Shown: one piece after another, positions 1 through 7,431 of the stretch
How positions within the stretch are numbered: position 1 is the first letter of the stretch
Layout of the letters: every line of letters starts with the position of its first letter
Assembly: GCF_025136295.1 (NCBI RefSeq)
Contig: NZ_CP062788.1
Coordinates: 1,891,001-1,955,000 of the forward strand
Reading direction: 5' to 3'
Length of the DNA stretch: 64,000 nt
Origin: Aestuariispira ectoiniformans
Lineage (GTDB): Bacteria > Pseudomonadota > Alphaproteobacteria > UBA8366 > Aestuariispiraceae
Translations under genes and position numbers: made by a program
Notes under the pieces: generated by a model
Database searches by the model: none
Told to the model about the DNA's origin: nothing
The model's input: the letters and a program-made list of their open reading frames with translations, nothing else

Positions 1-42
1 CAACGGGATCGTGCCAAAATGCTCTTGGAAAGCGGTTCTTGA
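1..42 (+). CDS. C-terminal end of an upstream gene (partial)
   Basis: Frame 1 is open from the window edge to a TGA at 40-42 and encodes QRDRAKMLLESGS. A short Arg-rich amphipathic helix like this often ends regulators such as the GntR/FCD family, but 13 residues cannot identify it. The open frame could also be chance. Confidence 0.3.
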   Translation, partial: QRDRAKMLLESGS

Positions 43-258
43 GCCTTACGTCATCTTCTGTCGGGCAAGGTTATCCGGACGGTCGGACTATTGCCTGCAA
101 ATGAGGGCTGAGAAATCGCATTGTCGTGTCCGCGAAAATTACTGTCGCACGCAAACGAGATGATCGGGGCCATGCGGATTATTGAACGCAGTATAGGGTT
201 CTATCATATGTAACCGATTTGCGGGCTCGGTGTTAACGACCGCATCAACTGGGGATGG

Positions 259-957
259 ATGAAGCCGATGGCTGAAGAAGACGATCTCGATCTCCGCGAG
301 CTGGATGACCAGGAACTTGTGGAACAAATGTGGGATGACCTCTACGACGGTCTTGCCGACGAAATCACAGAGGGCACCAACATCCTGCTGGAGCGTGGCT
401 GGGAACCGTACCGGGTCCTGACGGAAGCGCTGGTTGAAGGCATGCGGATTGTCGGTATCGACTTCCGCGACGGCATTCTGTTCGTGCCGGAAGTCCTGAT
501 GGCGGCCAACTCCATGAAGTCCGGGATGAAAATCCTGCGCCCGCTGCTGGCGGAATCCGATTCCCCGCCGCAGGGCAAAATGGTTATCGGTACCGTTAAG
601 GGCGACATTCACGACATCGGTAAAAACCTTGTCGCGATGATGATGGAAGGCGCCGGCTTTGAGGTGATCGACATCGGAATCAATATTCCGGTCGAGACCT
701 ATCTGGAGGCTCTGGAAGAGCACAAGCCGGACATCCTGGGCATGTCCGCGCTGCTGACCACCACGATGCCGTATATGAAGGTCGTGATCGACACCATGAA
801 GGAACAGGGTATCCGTGATGATTACACTGTTCTGGTCGGTGGTGCGCCGCTGAACGAGGAATTTGCCCGTGAAGTTGGTGCCGACGCATATTGCCGTGAC
901 GCGGCAGTTGCCGTTGAGATGGCCAAGGAATACATGGCGCGCCGCCACAATCAGTGA
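259..957 (+). CDS. Corrinoid (B12-binding) methyl-carrier protein, MtbC/MttC type
   Basis: Cytoplasmic methyl carrier of 232 aa. A helical cap domain (about residues 15-100) precedes a Rossmann-type B12 domain. The base-off signature DIHDIG lies at 116-121, with His118 the expected lower cobalt ligand, followed by MSALLTTT (162-169) and VGGAPLN (193-199). In this family the carrier takes a methyl group from a substrate-specific methyltransferase and passes it to a methyl-THF or CoM methyltransferase. It is the first gene of a unit with the DUF1638 and 'virulence factor' genes. Its likely partners are the MeTr-like protein (4385) and the MttB-like protein (26952). ATG 259 has a GGGG four bases upstream; ATG 268 in the same frame is an alternative start. 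The substrate is unknown. Confidence 0.93.
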   Translation: MKPMAEEDDLDLRELDDQELVEQMWDDLYDGLADEITEGTNILLERGWEPYRVLTEALVEGMRIVGIDFRDGILFVPEVLMAANSMKSGMKILRPLLAESDSPPQGKMVIGTVKGDIHDIGKNLVAMMMEGAGFEVIDIGINIPVETYLEALEEHKPDILGMSALLTTTMPYMKVVIDTMKEQGIRDDYTVLVGGAPLNEEFAREVGADAYCRDAAVAVEMAKEYMARRHNQ

Positions 958-984
958 GGCTGCGCCCCATGATGGGGGCCTGTG

Positions 985-1650
985 ATGACTACGCAGGACC
1001 AGAAAATTGAAACTCCGGGGGCTGATCAGTCCCCGGAGTTTATTTCTGATAAGGCCCGTGTCCTGATCATTGCTTGTGGGGCACTGGCGCGGGAAATCCT
1101 GGATATCATCCGCGTGAATGGCTGGGAGCATGTCGGCGTTACCTGCCTTCCGGCAAAGCTGCACAACCGACCGGACCAGATACCCGAACGGCTTCGCGAA
1201 AAAATCCGTCAGGCCAGGGAAAAGGCGGAATTCTCAAAAATCCTTATCGGCTATGCCGATTGCGGCACAGGCGGTCTCCTTGATCAGGTGATCGCGGAGG
1301 AAGGTGTGGAGCGTATCGGTGGCCCACATTGTTATTCCTTCTTTGCCGGATCGGAGCGCTTTAACGAAATTGCAGAACAGGAACTGGGCTCTTTCTATCT
1401 GACCGACTATCTGGTCAGGGCCTTTGATACGCTGATCATGGAAGGCATGGGGCTTAATAAATATCCTGAAATGCGTGATCTCATGTTCGGCAATTACAAG
1501 CGTCTGGTCTATCTGGCGCAGGTCGATGACCCGGAACTGGACCGGCAGGCGGAGGCCGCCGCGGAAAAGCTGGGGCTGGCTTATGAGAAAGTCAAAACCG
1601 GTTATGGCGAGTTGGCGGATTTCATGGCGAAAGCGGCTGACGAAACATAG
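985..1650 (+). CDS. DUF1638 family protein
   Basis: A 221-aa protein matching my recollection of DUF1638: RVLIIACGALAREI near the N-terminus, GYADCGTGG and GGPHCYSFFAG in the middle, and a helical C-terminal half. No function is established for the family. The conserved Cys/His positions would suit metal or corrinoid binding, but that is inference. It starts 27 bases after the corrinoid-protein stop. ATG 985 is preferred over GTG 982 because GGGGG (974-978) sits at normal spacing. The same family commonly accompanies MttB/corrinoid genes, which ties it to this methyl-transfer system. Confidence 0.85.
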   Translation: MTTQDQKIETPGADQSPEFISDKARVLIIACGALAREILDIIRVNGWEHVGVTCLPAKLHNRPDQIPERLREKIRQAREKAEFSKILIGYADCGTGGLLDQVIAEEGVERIGGPHCYSFFAGSERFNEIAEQELGSFYLTDYLVRAFDTLIMEGMGLNKYPEMRDLMFGNYKRLVYLAQVDDPELDRQAEAAAEKLGLAYEKVKTGYGELADFMAKAADET

Positions 1651-1696
1651 GCCGGAAAGATAACCAAACTGATAAATTAAAGAATAGGTGGATGGA

Positions 1697-1999
1697 ATGG
1701 CTCAACTGATTGTCGTTTACTGGCGCGATATCCCGGCACAGGTGATTGCAAAAAAAGGGCGTCGCGATCAGATCAAGATCCAACTGGAAGAACGATTTGA
1801 GAAGGCGATCGACCGTGCGGCCATGCGGGGTGGTGCGCGCGCGACGGACGACTATCTTGCGGAATGGCGCAAGGCCGATCCGGTTGAGGTTTCCGATGAT
1901 CTGGAAGCCGAGGCCCGCAAGAAAGCCGACGCTTTGGAGGCTGAATATGACGACGCCCGCCTGACCGCTTTGGTCGAAAATGGTGGGGTTGCTGCATAG
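1697..1999 (+). CDS. Small 'virulence factor' family protein of the corrinoid operon
   Basis: A 100-aa soluble protein opening MAQLIVVYWRDIPAQVIA. It has a basic middle and a helical, charged C-terminal half (DDLEAEARKKADALEAEYD). It resembles the Pfam family named 'virulence factor', a name that says little about function. As third gene of the corrinoid unit, directly before a strong terminator, it is more likely an accessory of methyl transfer than a virulence determinant. ATG 1697 follows AGGTGG (1686-1691) at good spacing; GTG 1688 is an in-frame alternative. Confidence 0.8.
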   Translation: MAQLIVVYWRDIPAQVIAKKGRRDQIKIQLEERFEKAIDRAAMRGGARATDDYLAEWRKADPVEVSDDLEAEARKKADALEAEYDDARLTALVENGGVAA

Positions 2000-2042
2000 G
2001 AAATGTCGGCCTACGCCCACTTCCAGGCATGAAGACCAAACA

Positions 2043-2071
2043 CCGCCCGGCATCGCCGGGCGGTATTTTTA
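2043..2071 (+). terminator. Rho-independent terminator of the corrinoid-protein unit
   Basis: A perfect 9-bp GC stem (CCGCCCGGC / GCCGGGCGG) with a three-base loop, then TATTTTTATT. It separates the corrinoid/DUF1638 unit from the ArsR-led unit. Confidence 0.92.
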
Positions 2072-2156
2072 TTAGTAAAGTCATTGCCTTCGTGCTTTCT
2101 GCCTTTTGAAAGCGGCGTTGGCCGGTGATTTTTCGGCATATTGTCATTGACATGTG

Positions 2157-2178
2157 GATATAAAGATATTTTTATGTC
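2157..2178. promoter_or_regulatory. Near-palindromic operator before the ArsR-methyltransferase gene
   Basis: A 22-bp AT-rich inverted repeat with 9 of 11 base pairs symmetric; its core is ATAAAGATATTTTTAT. It begins five bases after a TTGACA (2147-2152) that could be a -35 box, so a bound protein would block transcription. It lies 28 bases before the regulator's start codon. The site resembles AT-rich palindromes bound by SahR-type ArsR regulators of methionine and SAH metabolism. Binding is inferred. Confidence 0.6.
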
Positions 2179-2205
2179 TTACGTAGAGAGCAAGGAATAA
2201 CGGGT

Positions 2206-3213
2206 ATGGAAGAACTGCTTCAAGCGATGAGGGCAATTGCGGAACCGACACGGATTCGGATTCTGGCTTTATGCGCCCATTCGGAACTGACGGTCAGTGA
2301 GATCGTACAGATCTTGGGTCAAAGCCAGCCGCGTGTTTCCCGTCATTTGCGCCTGATGGTAGAGGCAGGGGTTCTCCAGCGTTATCAGGAAGGGACCTGG
2401 GCCTGGTATCGGCTTGTGTCTCGGTCTGCCCTGGTAACCGGTAAAGCGCGCTACAGTGACCGTGTCGCCAGTCTGGCGGAAGAGTTGATCGACCTGATCC
2501 CGGATGATGATCCGGTTGTGTCCCGCGATCTGGAGCGCCTGGATAATGTGCGCCGGGAGCGTGAACGCCAGGCGGCGGAATTCTTTGCCAGCAATGCGGA
2601 AGACTGGGATCGTTTGCGCGCCCTGCATGTGGACGAGGCAGAGGTTGACGCCGCAGTTCTCAAGGCATTCGGTGACCGGACGATTAACCGGTTGCTGGAT
2701 ATCGGTACGGGGACGGGTACTGTTCTGGCCCTGTTGGGTCGGATTGCCGGTTCGGCGATCGGTGTCGATTTGTCGCCCCAGATGCTGTCGCTTGCCCGTA
2801 CGTTGATCGACCGGGAGAAGCTGACCCATTGTCAGGTTCGCCAGGCGGACATGTACCAGCTGCCTTTCGATGCCGCGAGTTTCGACGCCGCCAGCCTGCA
2901 TATGGTGCTGCATTATGCCGAAGACCCGGTGGCGGTGTTGCGGGAAGCCGCCCGTGTGTTGGCACCCAATGGCCGCCTCGTGGTCGTGGATTTCGCCCCG
3001 CATAATGTTGAGGAATTGCGGGCACGCCATGCCCATCGTTGGCCGGGCATTGACGACAAGCTTATGCAGGACTGGTTCCTGGAAGCAGGGCTTGAGGGCG
3101 AGCCCGTGGAAAAGCTGGAGGGCGGGGCGCTGACTGTCTGCCTTTGGAAGGCGGTTCGCCCGGAACAGGCTGAAAATAACCATCCTGCGTCAGTAATTGC
3201 GGGGAACACCTAG
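2206..3213 (+). CDS. ArsR-family regulator fused to a SAM-dependent methyltransferase (SahR-like)
   Basis: A 335-aa two-domain protein. Residues 1-90 form an ArsR winged helix, with recognition region SQPRVSRHLRLMVEAGVL. Residues 125-330 form a class I methyltransferase with SAM motif LLDIGTGTGTVLALLG (163-178), acidic loop GVDLSPQMLSLA and post-motif VLREAARVLAPNGRL. ArsR-methyltransferase fusions in proteobacteria have been linked to control of methionine/SAH-cycle genes, with the second domain sensing SAM or SAH. It leads a unit of homocysteine-methyltransferase-like, MeTr, activator and MetF genes and has an operator-like palindrome just upstream, so autoregulation and local control are likely. 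No metal-binding CxC motif of the arsenic-sensing type is visible. Confidence 0.87.
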   Translation: MEELLQAMRAIAEPTRIRILALCAHSELTVSEIVQILGQSQPRVSRHLRLMVEAGVLQRYQEGTWAWYRLVSRSALVTGKARYSDRVASLAEELIDLIPDDDPVVSRDLERLDNVRRERERQAAEFFASNAEDWDRLRALHVDEAEVDAAVLKAFGDRTINRLLDIGTGTGTVLALLGRIAGSAIGVDLSPQMLSLARTLIDREKLTHCQVRQADMYQLPFDAASFDAASLHMVLHYAEDPVAVLREAARVLAPNGRLVVVDFAPHNVEELRARHAHRWPGIDDKLMQDWFLEAGLEGEPVEKLEGGALTVCLWKAVRPEQAENNHPASVIAGNT

Positions 3214-3307
3214 ACCGACTGTTATTAAACGCAGAAGTAACTATCCGACTGAGAGGAATGATCAAAAGTCGGGTATCGCGCCAAAACGAGAAGGAGGCCG
3301 CCTGATC

Positions 3308-4204
3308 ATGCGTACTGTAAAAGAAGCACTTTCCCAACGTATTCTGTTGGCCGATGGGTCCGTGACCCGTCTGCTGGCAAATGCCAAGACTGATGTGAAG
3401 CGTGATTTCTTTGGGGCGGCTGGAATGTTTCCGGTGCTGAACGTGACGCGTGCCTCTCTCGTGAAGGAGGTTCACCAAGCCTATCTTCTGGCAGGTGCCG
3501 ATGTCATCCGCACCAATTCTCTGGAGGCAAATCCGCTGTCCCTGAAACAGCACGGCCTGCAGGATGAGGCTTTCATCCTGAACTACAAGGCGGCGGAAAA
3601 CGCTGTGAATGCCGTTGATTCGATACCGGGTCAGGGACGCCGCCGCTTTGTTCTGGGCGTTATCCGGGATGACGGCTGGAACGCGACACCGGCAGAGGTT
3701 GAAGCGGCCGTTGAGACCCAGGCCCAAGGCCTGCTGTCCGGTGGGGCTGATGCGCTTATCCTCGACTGTCTGCCGGGTATTGGCCGGGTTCAACCTGTGT
3801 TGACCGGTGCGCGCCGTGCCCGTGCGGCCCTGAATTCCGACGCGCCGATCTTCCTGCAGCAGGGGGCAAAAGGCACTGATTTCTCTGAGCATGTCCGCAA
3901 GCAGGCGGATGGAATCCTTCGTTATCGCCCCGGTGATGCGGATCGCAAGGATGCCCTGCAGCGTTGGGTCGAGGAAGGCTCGGTGAATCTGGTCGGTGGC
4001 GGGGATACCCCCGGCGCGACGGCGCGGCTGGATACGGTCCTCCGCGGTCTGGCCGAAGACGGGCTTCGTCCGGTTCAGGATTGGGTCCGTAGTTCCCAGC
4101 CGCTCGATGAATTTGAACCGGCCTCCAGTTGGGCTCATTTCCCGGAAAATGGTGAGGACGACACGCTGGAAGAGGCGGAACAACTGCTGGAAGCTGCGAA
4201 ATAG
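3308..4204 (+). CDS. Homocysteine S-methyltransferase-like (MetH-N/BHMT fold) protein lacking zinc cysteines
   Basis: A 298-aa protein with the MetH N-terminal/BHMT layout: LLADGSVTRLLANA at the start, then GADVIRTNSLEANPLSLKQHG and ALILDCLPG. Active members bind Zn with a Cys in strand 6 and a GGCC-type pair near the end. Here the corresponding stretches read PIFLQQGAKG and NLVGGGDTPGATA, so all three ligands appear to be missing. It may bind a different methyl donor or acceptor, or be structural. ATG 3308 follows AAGGAGG (3291-3297); the GTG-like start further upstream is less convincing. It lies between the regulator and MeTr. The acidic C-terminal tail (EDDTLEEAEQLLEAAK) is unusual. Confidence 0.82.
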   Translation: MRTVKEALSQRILLADGSVTRLLANAKTDVKRDFFGAAGMFPVLNVTRASLVKEVHQAYLLAGADVIRTNSLEANPLSLKQHGLQDEAFILNYKAAENAVNAVDSIPGQGRRRFVLGVIRDDGWNATPAEVEAAVETQAQGLLSGGADALILDCLPGIGRVQPVLTGARRARAALNSDAPIFLQQGAKGTDFSEHVRKQADGILRYRPGDADRKDALQRWVEEGSVNLVGGGDTPGATARLDTVLRGLAEDGLRPVQDWVRSSQPLDEFEPASSWAHFPENGEDDTLEEAEQLLEAAK

Positions 4205-4309
4205 CGCCATCGATGGTCGCGCGATGACGCGATCAGGACGGATTTGGGCGCGCCTACGCATTCTCGGAACGGCCTCCGGGCATAAATAGAGGCTAATCAA
4301 TCGAAAAAG

Positions 4310-4347
4310 GTTGAAGGCGACTGCAAGAATTTGCGGCCGCCTTCAAC
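4310..4347 (+). other. Long hairpin in the leader of the MeTr gene
   Basis: Arms GTTGAAGGCG (4310-4319) and CGCCTTCAAC (4338-4347) pair perfectly. The loop contains a second small stem (GCAA/TTGC). No T-run follows, so this is not a standard terminator. It ends 37 bases before the MeTr start codon and may be an mRNA-stabilising or processing element giving higher MeTr expression. Confidence 0.55.
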
Positions 4348-4384
4348 TGGTACAAAGCCAACGTTCCAAATAAAGGCGTGATCC

Positions 4385-5290
4385 ATGACCAGAACCGTCA
4401 TCAGCTCAGCAACCAAAGAAGTCGTCATCGGTTTTGAGAACCCGTTCTGCGTGATTGGCGAGCGGATCAACCCGACCGGTCGCAAGAAGCTTGCCGCAGA
4501 AATGAAAGAAGGCAACTTCGAAACCGTTAAGCAGGATGCTTTGAATCAGGTCGCTGCGGGCGCCCATGTCCTGGACGTGAACGCAGGTATTCCGTTGGCC
4601 GACGAGCCGCAGATCCTGGCTGACACCATTGAGCTGGTACAGTCCCTGGTCGATGTTCCGTTGTGCATCGACAGCTCCATCGTCGAAGCGCTGGAAAAAG
4701 GCCTGTCGGTTTACAAAGGCAAGGCGCTGCTGAACTCCGTTACCGGTGAAGAAGAACGCCTCGAAGTCGTGCTGCCGATGGTCAAGAAATACGGTTGTGC
4801 CGTTGTTGGTATTTCCAATGACGAAACCGGCATTTCCGAAGACCCGGATGTCCGTTTCGAAGTCGCCAAGAAAATCGTCGAACATGCTGCCGACTACGGT
4901 ATTCCGCGCGAAGATATCGTCATTGACCCGCTGGTGATGCCGATCGGTGCCCTGGGTACCGCCGGTCGCGGTGCGCTGAACCTGATCCGCCGCCTGCGTG
5001 AAGAGCTGAAGGTGAACACCACCTGCGGTGCATCCAACATCAGCTTCGGCCTGCCGAACCGTCACGGCATCAACGGCGCTTTCCTGTCCATGGCTTCCGG
5101 TTTCGGTATGACCAGCGCGATCATGAACCCGCTGCACGAGCAGGACATGCACGCCATCTGGGGTGCGGATGTGATCAACGGCGTGGATAAAGATTGCGCC
5201 CATTGGATCAAGAAATTCCGTGAGCCTGCTGCGGAAGGTGAAGGCGGTGCACGTGGCGGTCGCGGTGAGCGTCGCCGTCGTCGTGCGTAA
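4385..5290 (+). CDS. Methyltetrahydrofolate:corrinoid methyltransferase (pterin-binding, MeTr/MtgA type)
   Basis: A 301-aa TIM-barrel pterin-binding protein. Visible hallmarks are VIGERINPTGRKKL, GAHVLDVNAGIP, PLCIDSSIVEALE, LLNSVTGEEERL, IVIDPLVMPIG and TTCGASNISFGLPNRHGING. It should exchange a methyl group between the corrinoid protein (259) and tetrahydrofolate. The last 20 or so residues are an Arg/Gly/Glu-rich tail (GEGGARGGRGERRRRRA) that is not part of the catalytic fold. Similar tails occur on the activator (5358) and the MttB-like protein (26952). Upstream AAAGGCG serves as ribosome site, and a 10-bp-stem hairpin lies further upstream. In an aerobe the probable direction is demethylation of a substrate onto THF. 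Confidence 0.93.
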   Translation: MTRTVISSATKEVVIGFENPFCVIGERINPTGRKKLAAEMKEGNFETVKQDALNQVAAGAHVLDVNAGIPLADEPQILADTIELVQSLVDVPLCIDSSIVEALEKGLSVYKGKALLNSVTGEEERLEVVLPMVKKYGCAVVGISNDETGISEDPDVRFEVAKKIVEHAADYGIPREDIVIDPLVMPIGALGTAGRGALNLIRRLREELKVNTTCGASNISFGLPNRHGINGAFLSMASGFGMTSAIMNPLHEQDMHAIWGADVINGVDKDCAHWIKKFREPAAEGEGGARGGRGERRRRRA

Positions 5291-5357
5291 GCCGACCTGA
5301 CCAGAATACGATATAATAAAATAAAGCATATATGGGTTTAGATAGGAGTAAGGTGCC

Positions 5358-7397
5358 GTGCCAGAGTCGTCCAATGGTAAAGAAGAGGCTTTGATCGTCT
5401 TCACGCCGTCGGGCAAGCGCGGCAGCTTTCCTATCGGGACCAAGGTGCTTGATGCCGCCCGTCACCTAGGCGTCGATATCGATTCCGTGTGTGGCGGGCG
5501 TGGCATTTGCGGTCGTTGCCAGGTACAGCCGAGCCTCGGGGATTTCCCGAAGTTCAACGTCAAGAGCCACGCCGACCATATTTCCGAATTTGGCGCAAAA
5601 GAACTGCGCTACAAAGAAAAACGCGGGATGAAGGATGGTCGCCGGCTGAGCTGTTCGGCGGTGATCGAAGGCGATCTCGTGATCGACGTTCCGGCTGACA
5701 GTCAGGTGCACAAGCAGGTCGTCCGTAAACGCGCTGAAGTGCGTAATATCGAGATCGACCCCGTTGTTCGTCTTCACTATGTGGAGGTGGAAGAACCGGA
5801 TATGCACCACCCGTCCGGTGACCTGGAACGCGTCAAGACAGCGCTTAAGTCCCAGTGGGATATCGATGTCACCCGCGCGGACCTGCCGGTCCTGCAGACC
5901 CTGCAGAAGGCGTTGCGTGACGGGGAATGGAAGATTACCGCTGCCGTCCGCTATGACGGCGAACTGATTTATGTCTGGCCCGGTTTTCAGGGCAATGCCT
6001 ACGGGTTGGCGGTGGACATCGGGTCCACGACCATGTCTGTGCATCTGACGGATTTGCAAACGGGTGAGGTCGTCTCCTCCGTTGGTGCGATGAACCCGCA
6101 GATCCGTTTCGGCGAAGACCTGATGAGCCGCGTGTCCTATGTCATGATGAACCCCGGCGGGGAACAGGAAATGACCGCCGCAGTTCAGGAGACGCTGAAC
6201 TTCCTGGCAGGTCAGGCCGCGACGGAAGCCGGTGTAGACCTCACTGAAATTCTGGAACTTGTGCTGGTCGGAAACCCGATCATGCATCATTTGGCCTTGG
6301 GCATTAACCCGGTGGAATTGGGCTGGGCGCCGTTTGCACTGGCGACCAATAGCGCGGTTGAATTGTGGGCGGATGAAATCAATGTCCGTGTGAACCCTGG
6401 CGCACGCGCCTATTTCCTGCCCTGCGTTGCGGGGCATGTCGGTGCGGATGCGGCGGCGGTCACCCTGGCCGAAGGGCCGCAATATCGCGAAGAAATCACA
6501 CTGGTTGTGGACGTGGGAACCAATGCGGAAATCGTATTGGGGAACAAGGATCGCCTTCTGGCCTGTTCCAGCCCGACCGGTCCGGCCCTTGAAGGGGCGC
6601 AGATTTCCAGTGGTCAACGTGCGGCCAATGGCGCGATTGAACGTGTCCGCATTGACCCGGAAACCTTGGAGCCGCGCTTCAAGGTTATTGGTTGTGACCT
6701 GTGGTCCGATGACGACGGATTTGAACTGGCATCCGCCAAGGTCGGCGTGACCGGCATCTGCGGTTCCGGCATTATTGAAGTGATGGCGGAGATGTTCCTG
6801 GCCGGGATCATGAGCGCGGACGGTATTATCGACGGCAGCATGGCCGAGAAGAGTGACCGCATCGTGCCCGAAGGCCGTACCTTCAGCTATATTGTTCGCC
6901 GTGGGGAACCGGAAATCCGGGTCACCCAGGCAGATGTTCGGGCCATTCAGCTTGCCAAAGGCGCGCTCTATGCCGGGGCGCAACTGCTGGTCGACAAGCT
7001 TGGCAAGCCGGTGGAACGTGTCGTTCTCGCAGGTGCCTTCGGTAGTCACATTGACCCGAAATACGCCATGGTTCTGGGGTTGGTTCCTGACTGTGACCTG
7101 GACAAGGTTGTTTCTGTCGGCAATGCGGCCGGCACGGGCGCGCGTATTGCGTTGCTGAACCGGAAGGCCCGTGGCGAGGTAGAACGTCTGGTGGCGGATA
7201 TCGAGAAAATTGAAACCGCGGTCGAGGCCAAGTTCCAGGACCATTTCGTGGGCGCGATGGCCTTCCCGCATAAGACCGCGCCATACCCAAATTTGCAAAA
7301 AGTTGTCGCATTACCGGCGCGCAAAACTGCTCAGGATGGTGATGATAGCGACGGTACAGCGGGAGGCGGGCGTCGCCGACGCAGACGCCGTGGCTAA
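5358..7397 (+). CDS. Ferredoxin-ASKHA reductive activator of corrinoid proteins (RamA/RACo type, DUF4445)
   Basis: A 679-aa protein that in this family uses a low-potential electron and ATP to return inactive Co(II) corrinoid to Co(I). The N-terminal 2Fe-2S domain has C45-x5-C51-x2-C54 and C99. A middle linker follows, then an ASKHA ATPase region beginning YGLAVDIGSTTMSVHL (about 215). Further motifs are VVDVGTNAEIVLG, SSPTGPALEGAQ, GICGSGIIEVMAEM and VVLAGAFGSHIDP. The final residues are a basic Gly/Arg tail (AGGGRRRRRRRG), matching MeTr and MttB in style. GTG start, with AGGAGTAAGG upstream. Its presence shows that the corrinoid carrier is redox-cycled in this organism. Confidence 0.93.
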   Translation: MPESSNGKEEALIVFTPSGKRGSFPIGTKVLDAARHLGVDIDSVCGGRGICGRCQVQPSLGDFPKFNVKSHADHISEFGAKELRYKEKRGMKDGRRLSCSAVIEGDLVIDVPADSQVHKQVVRKRAEVRNIEIDPVVRLHYVEVEEPDMHHPSGDLERVKTALKSQWDIDVTRADLPVLQTLQKALRDGEWKITAAVRYDGELIYVWPGFQGNAYGLAVDIGSTTMSVHLTDLQTGEVVSSVGAMNPQIRFGEDLMSRVSYVMMNPGGEQEMTAAVQETLNFLAGQAATEAGVDLTEILELVLVGNPIMHHLALGINPVELGWAPFALATNSAVELWADEINVRVNPGARAYFLPCVAGHVGADAAAVTLAEGPQYREEITLVVDVGTNAEIVLGNKDRLLACSSPTGPALEGAQISSGQRAANGAIERVRIDPETLEPRFKVIGCDLWSDDDGFELASAKVGVTGICGSGIIEVMAEMFLAGIMSADGIIDGSMAEKSDRIVPEGRTFSYIVRRGEPEIRVTQADVRAIQLAKGALYAGAQLLVDKLGKPVERVVLAGAFGSHIDPKYAMVLGLVPDCDLDKVVSVGNAAGTGARIALLNRKARGEVERLVADIEKIETAVEAKFQDHFVGAMAFPHKTAPYPNLQKVVALPARKTAQDGDDSDGTAGGGRRRRRRRG

Positions 7398-7431
7398 GAA
7401 AAAGTAAAACCCCAAGTTTGAGGAGTTCGCG

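Noticed and set aside
1-258. Cobalamin or SAM riboswitch before the corrinoid gene
   Set aside because: No B12-box-like or SAM-II/SAH-like conserved cores were seen in this stretch or in 2072-2205.
5466-7298. Long minus-strand open frame (610 codons) opposite the ASKHA gene
   Set aside because: It is the antisense of a well-recognised protein, His/Arg/Gln-rich without domain signals, as expected for GC-rich shadow frames.
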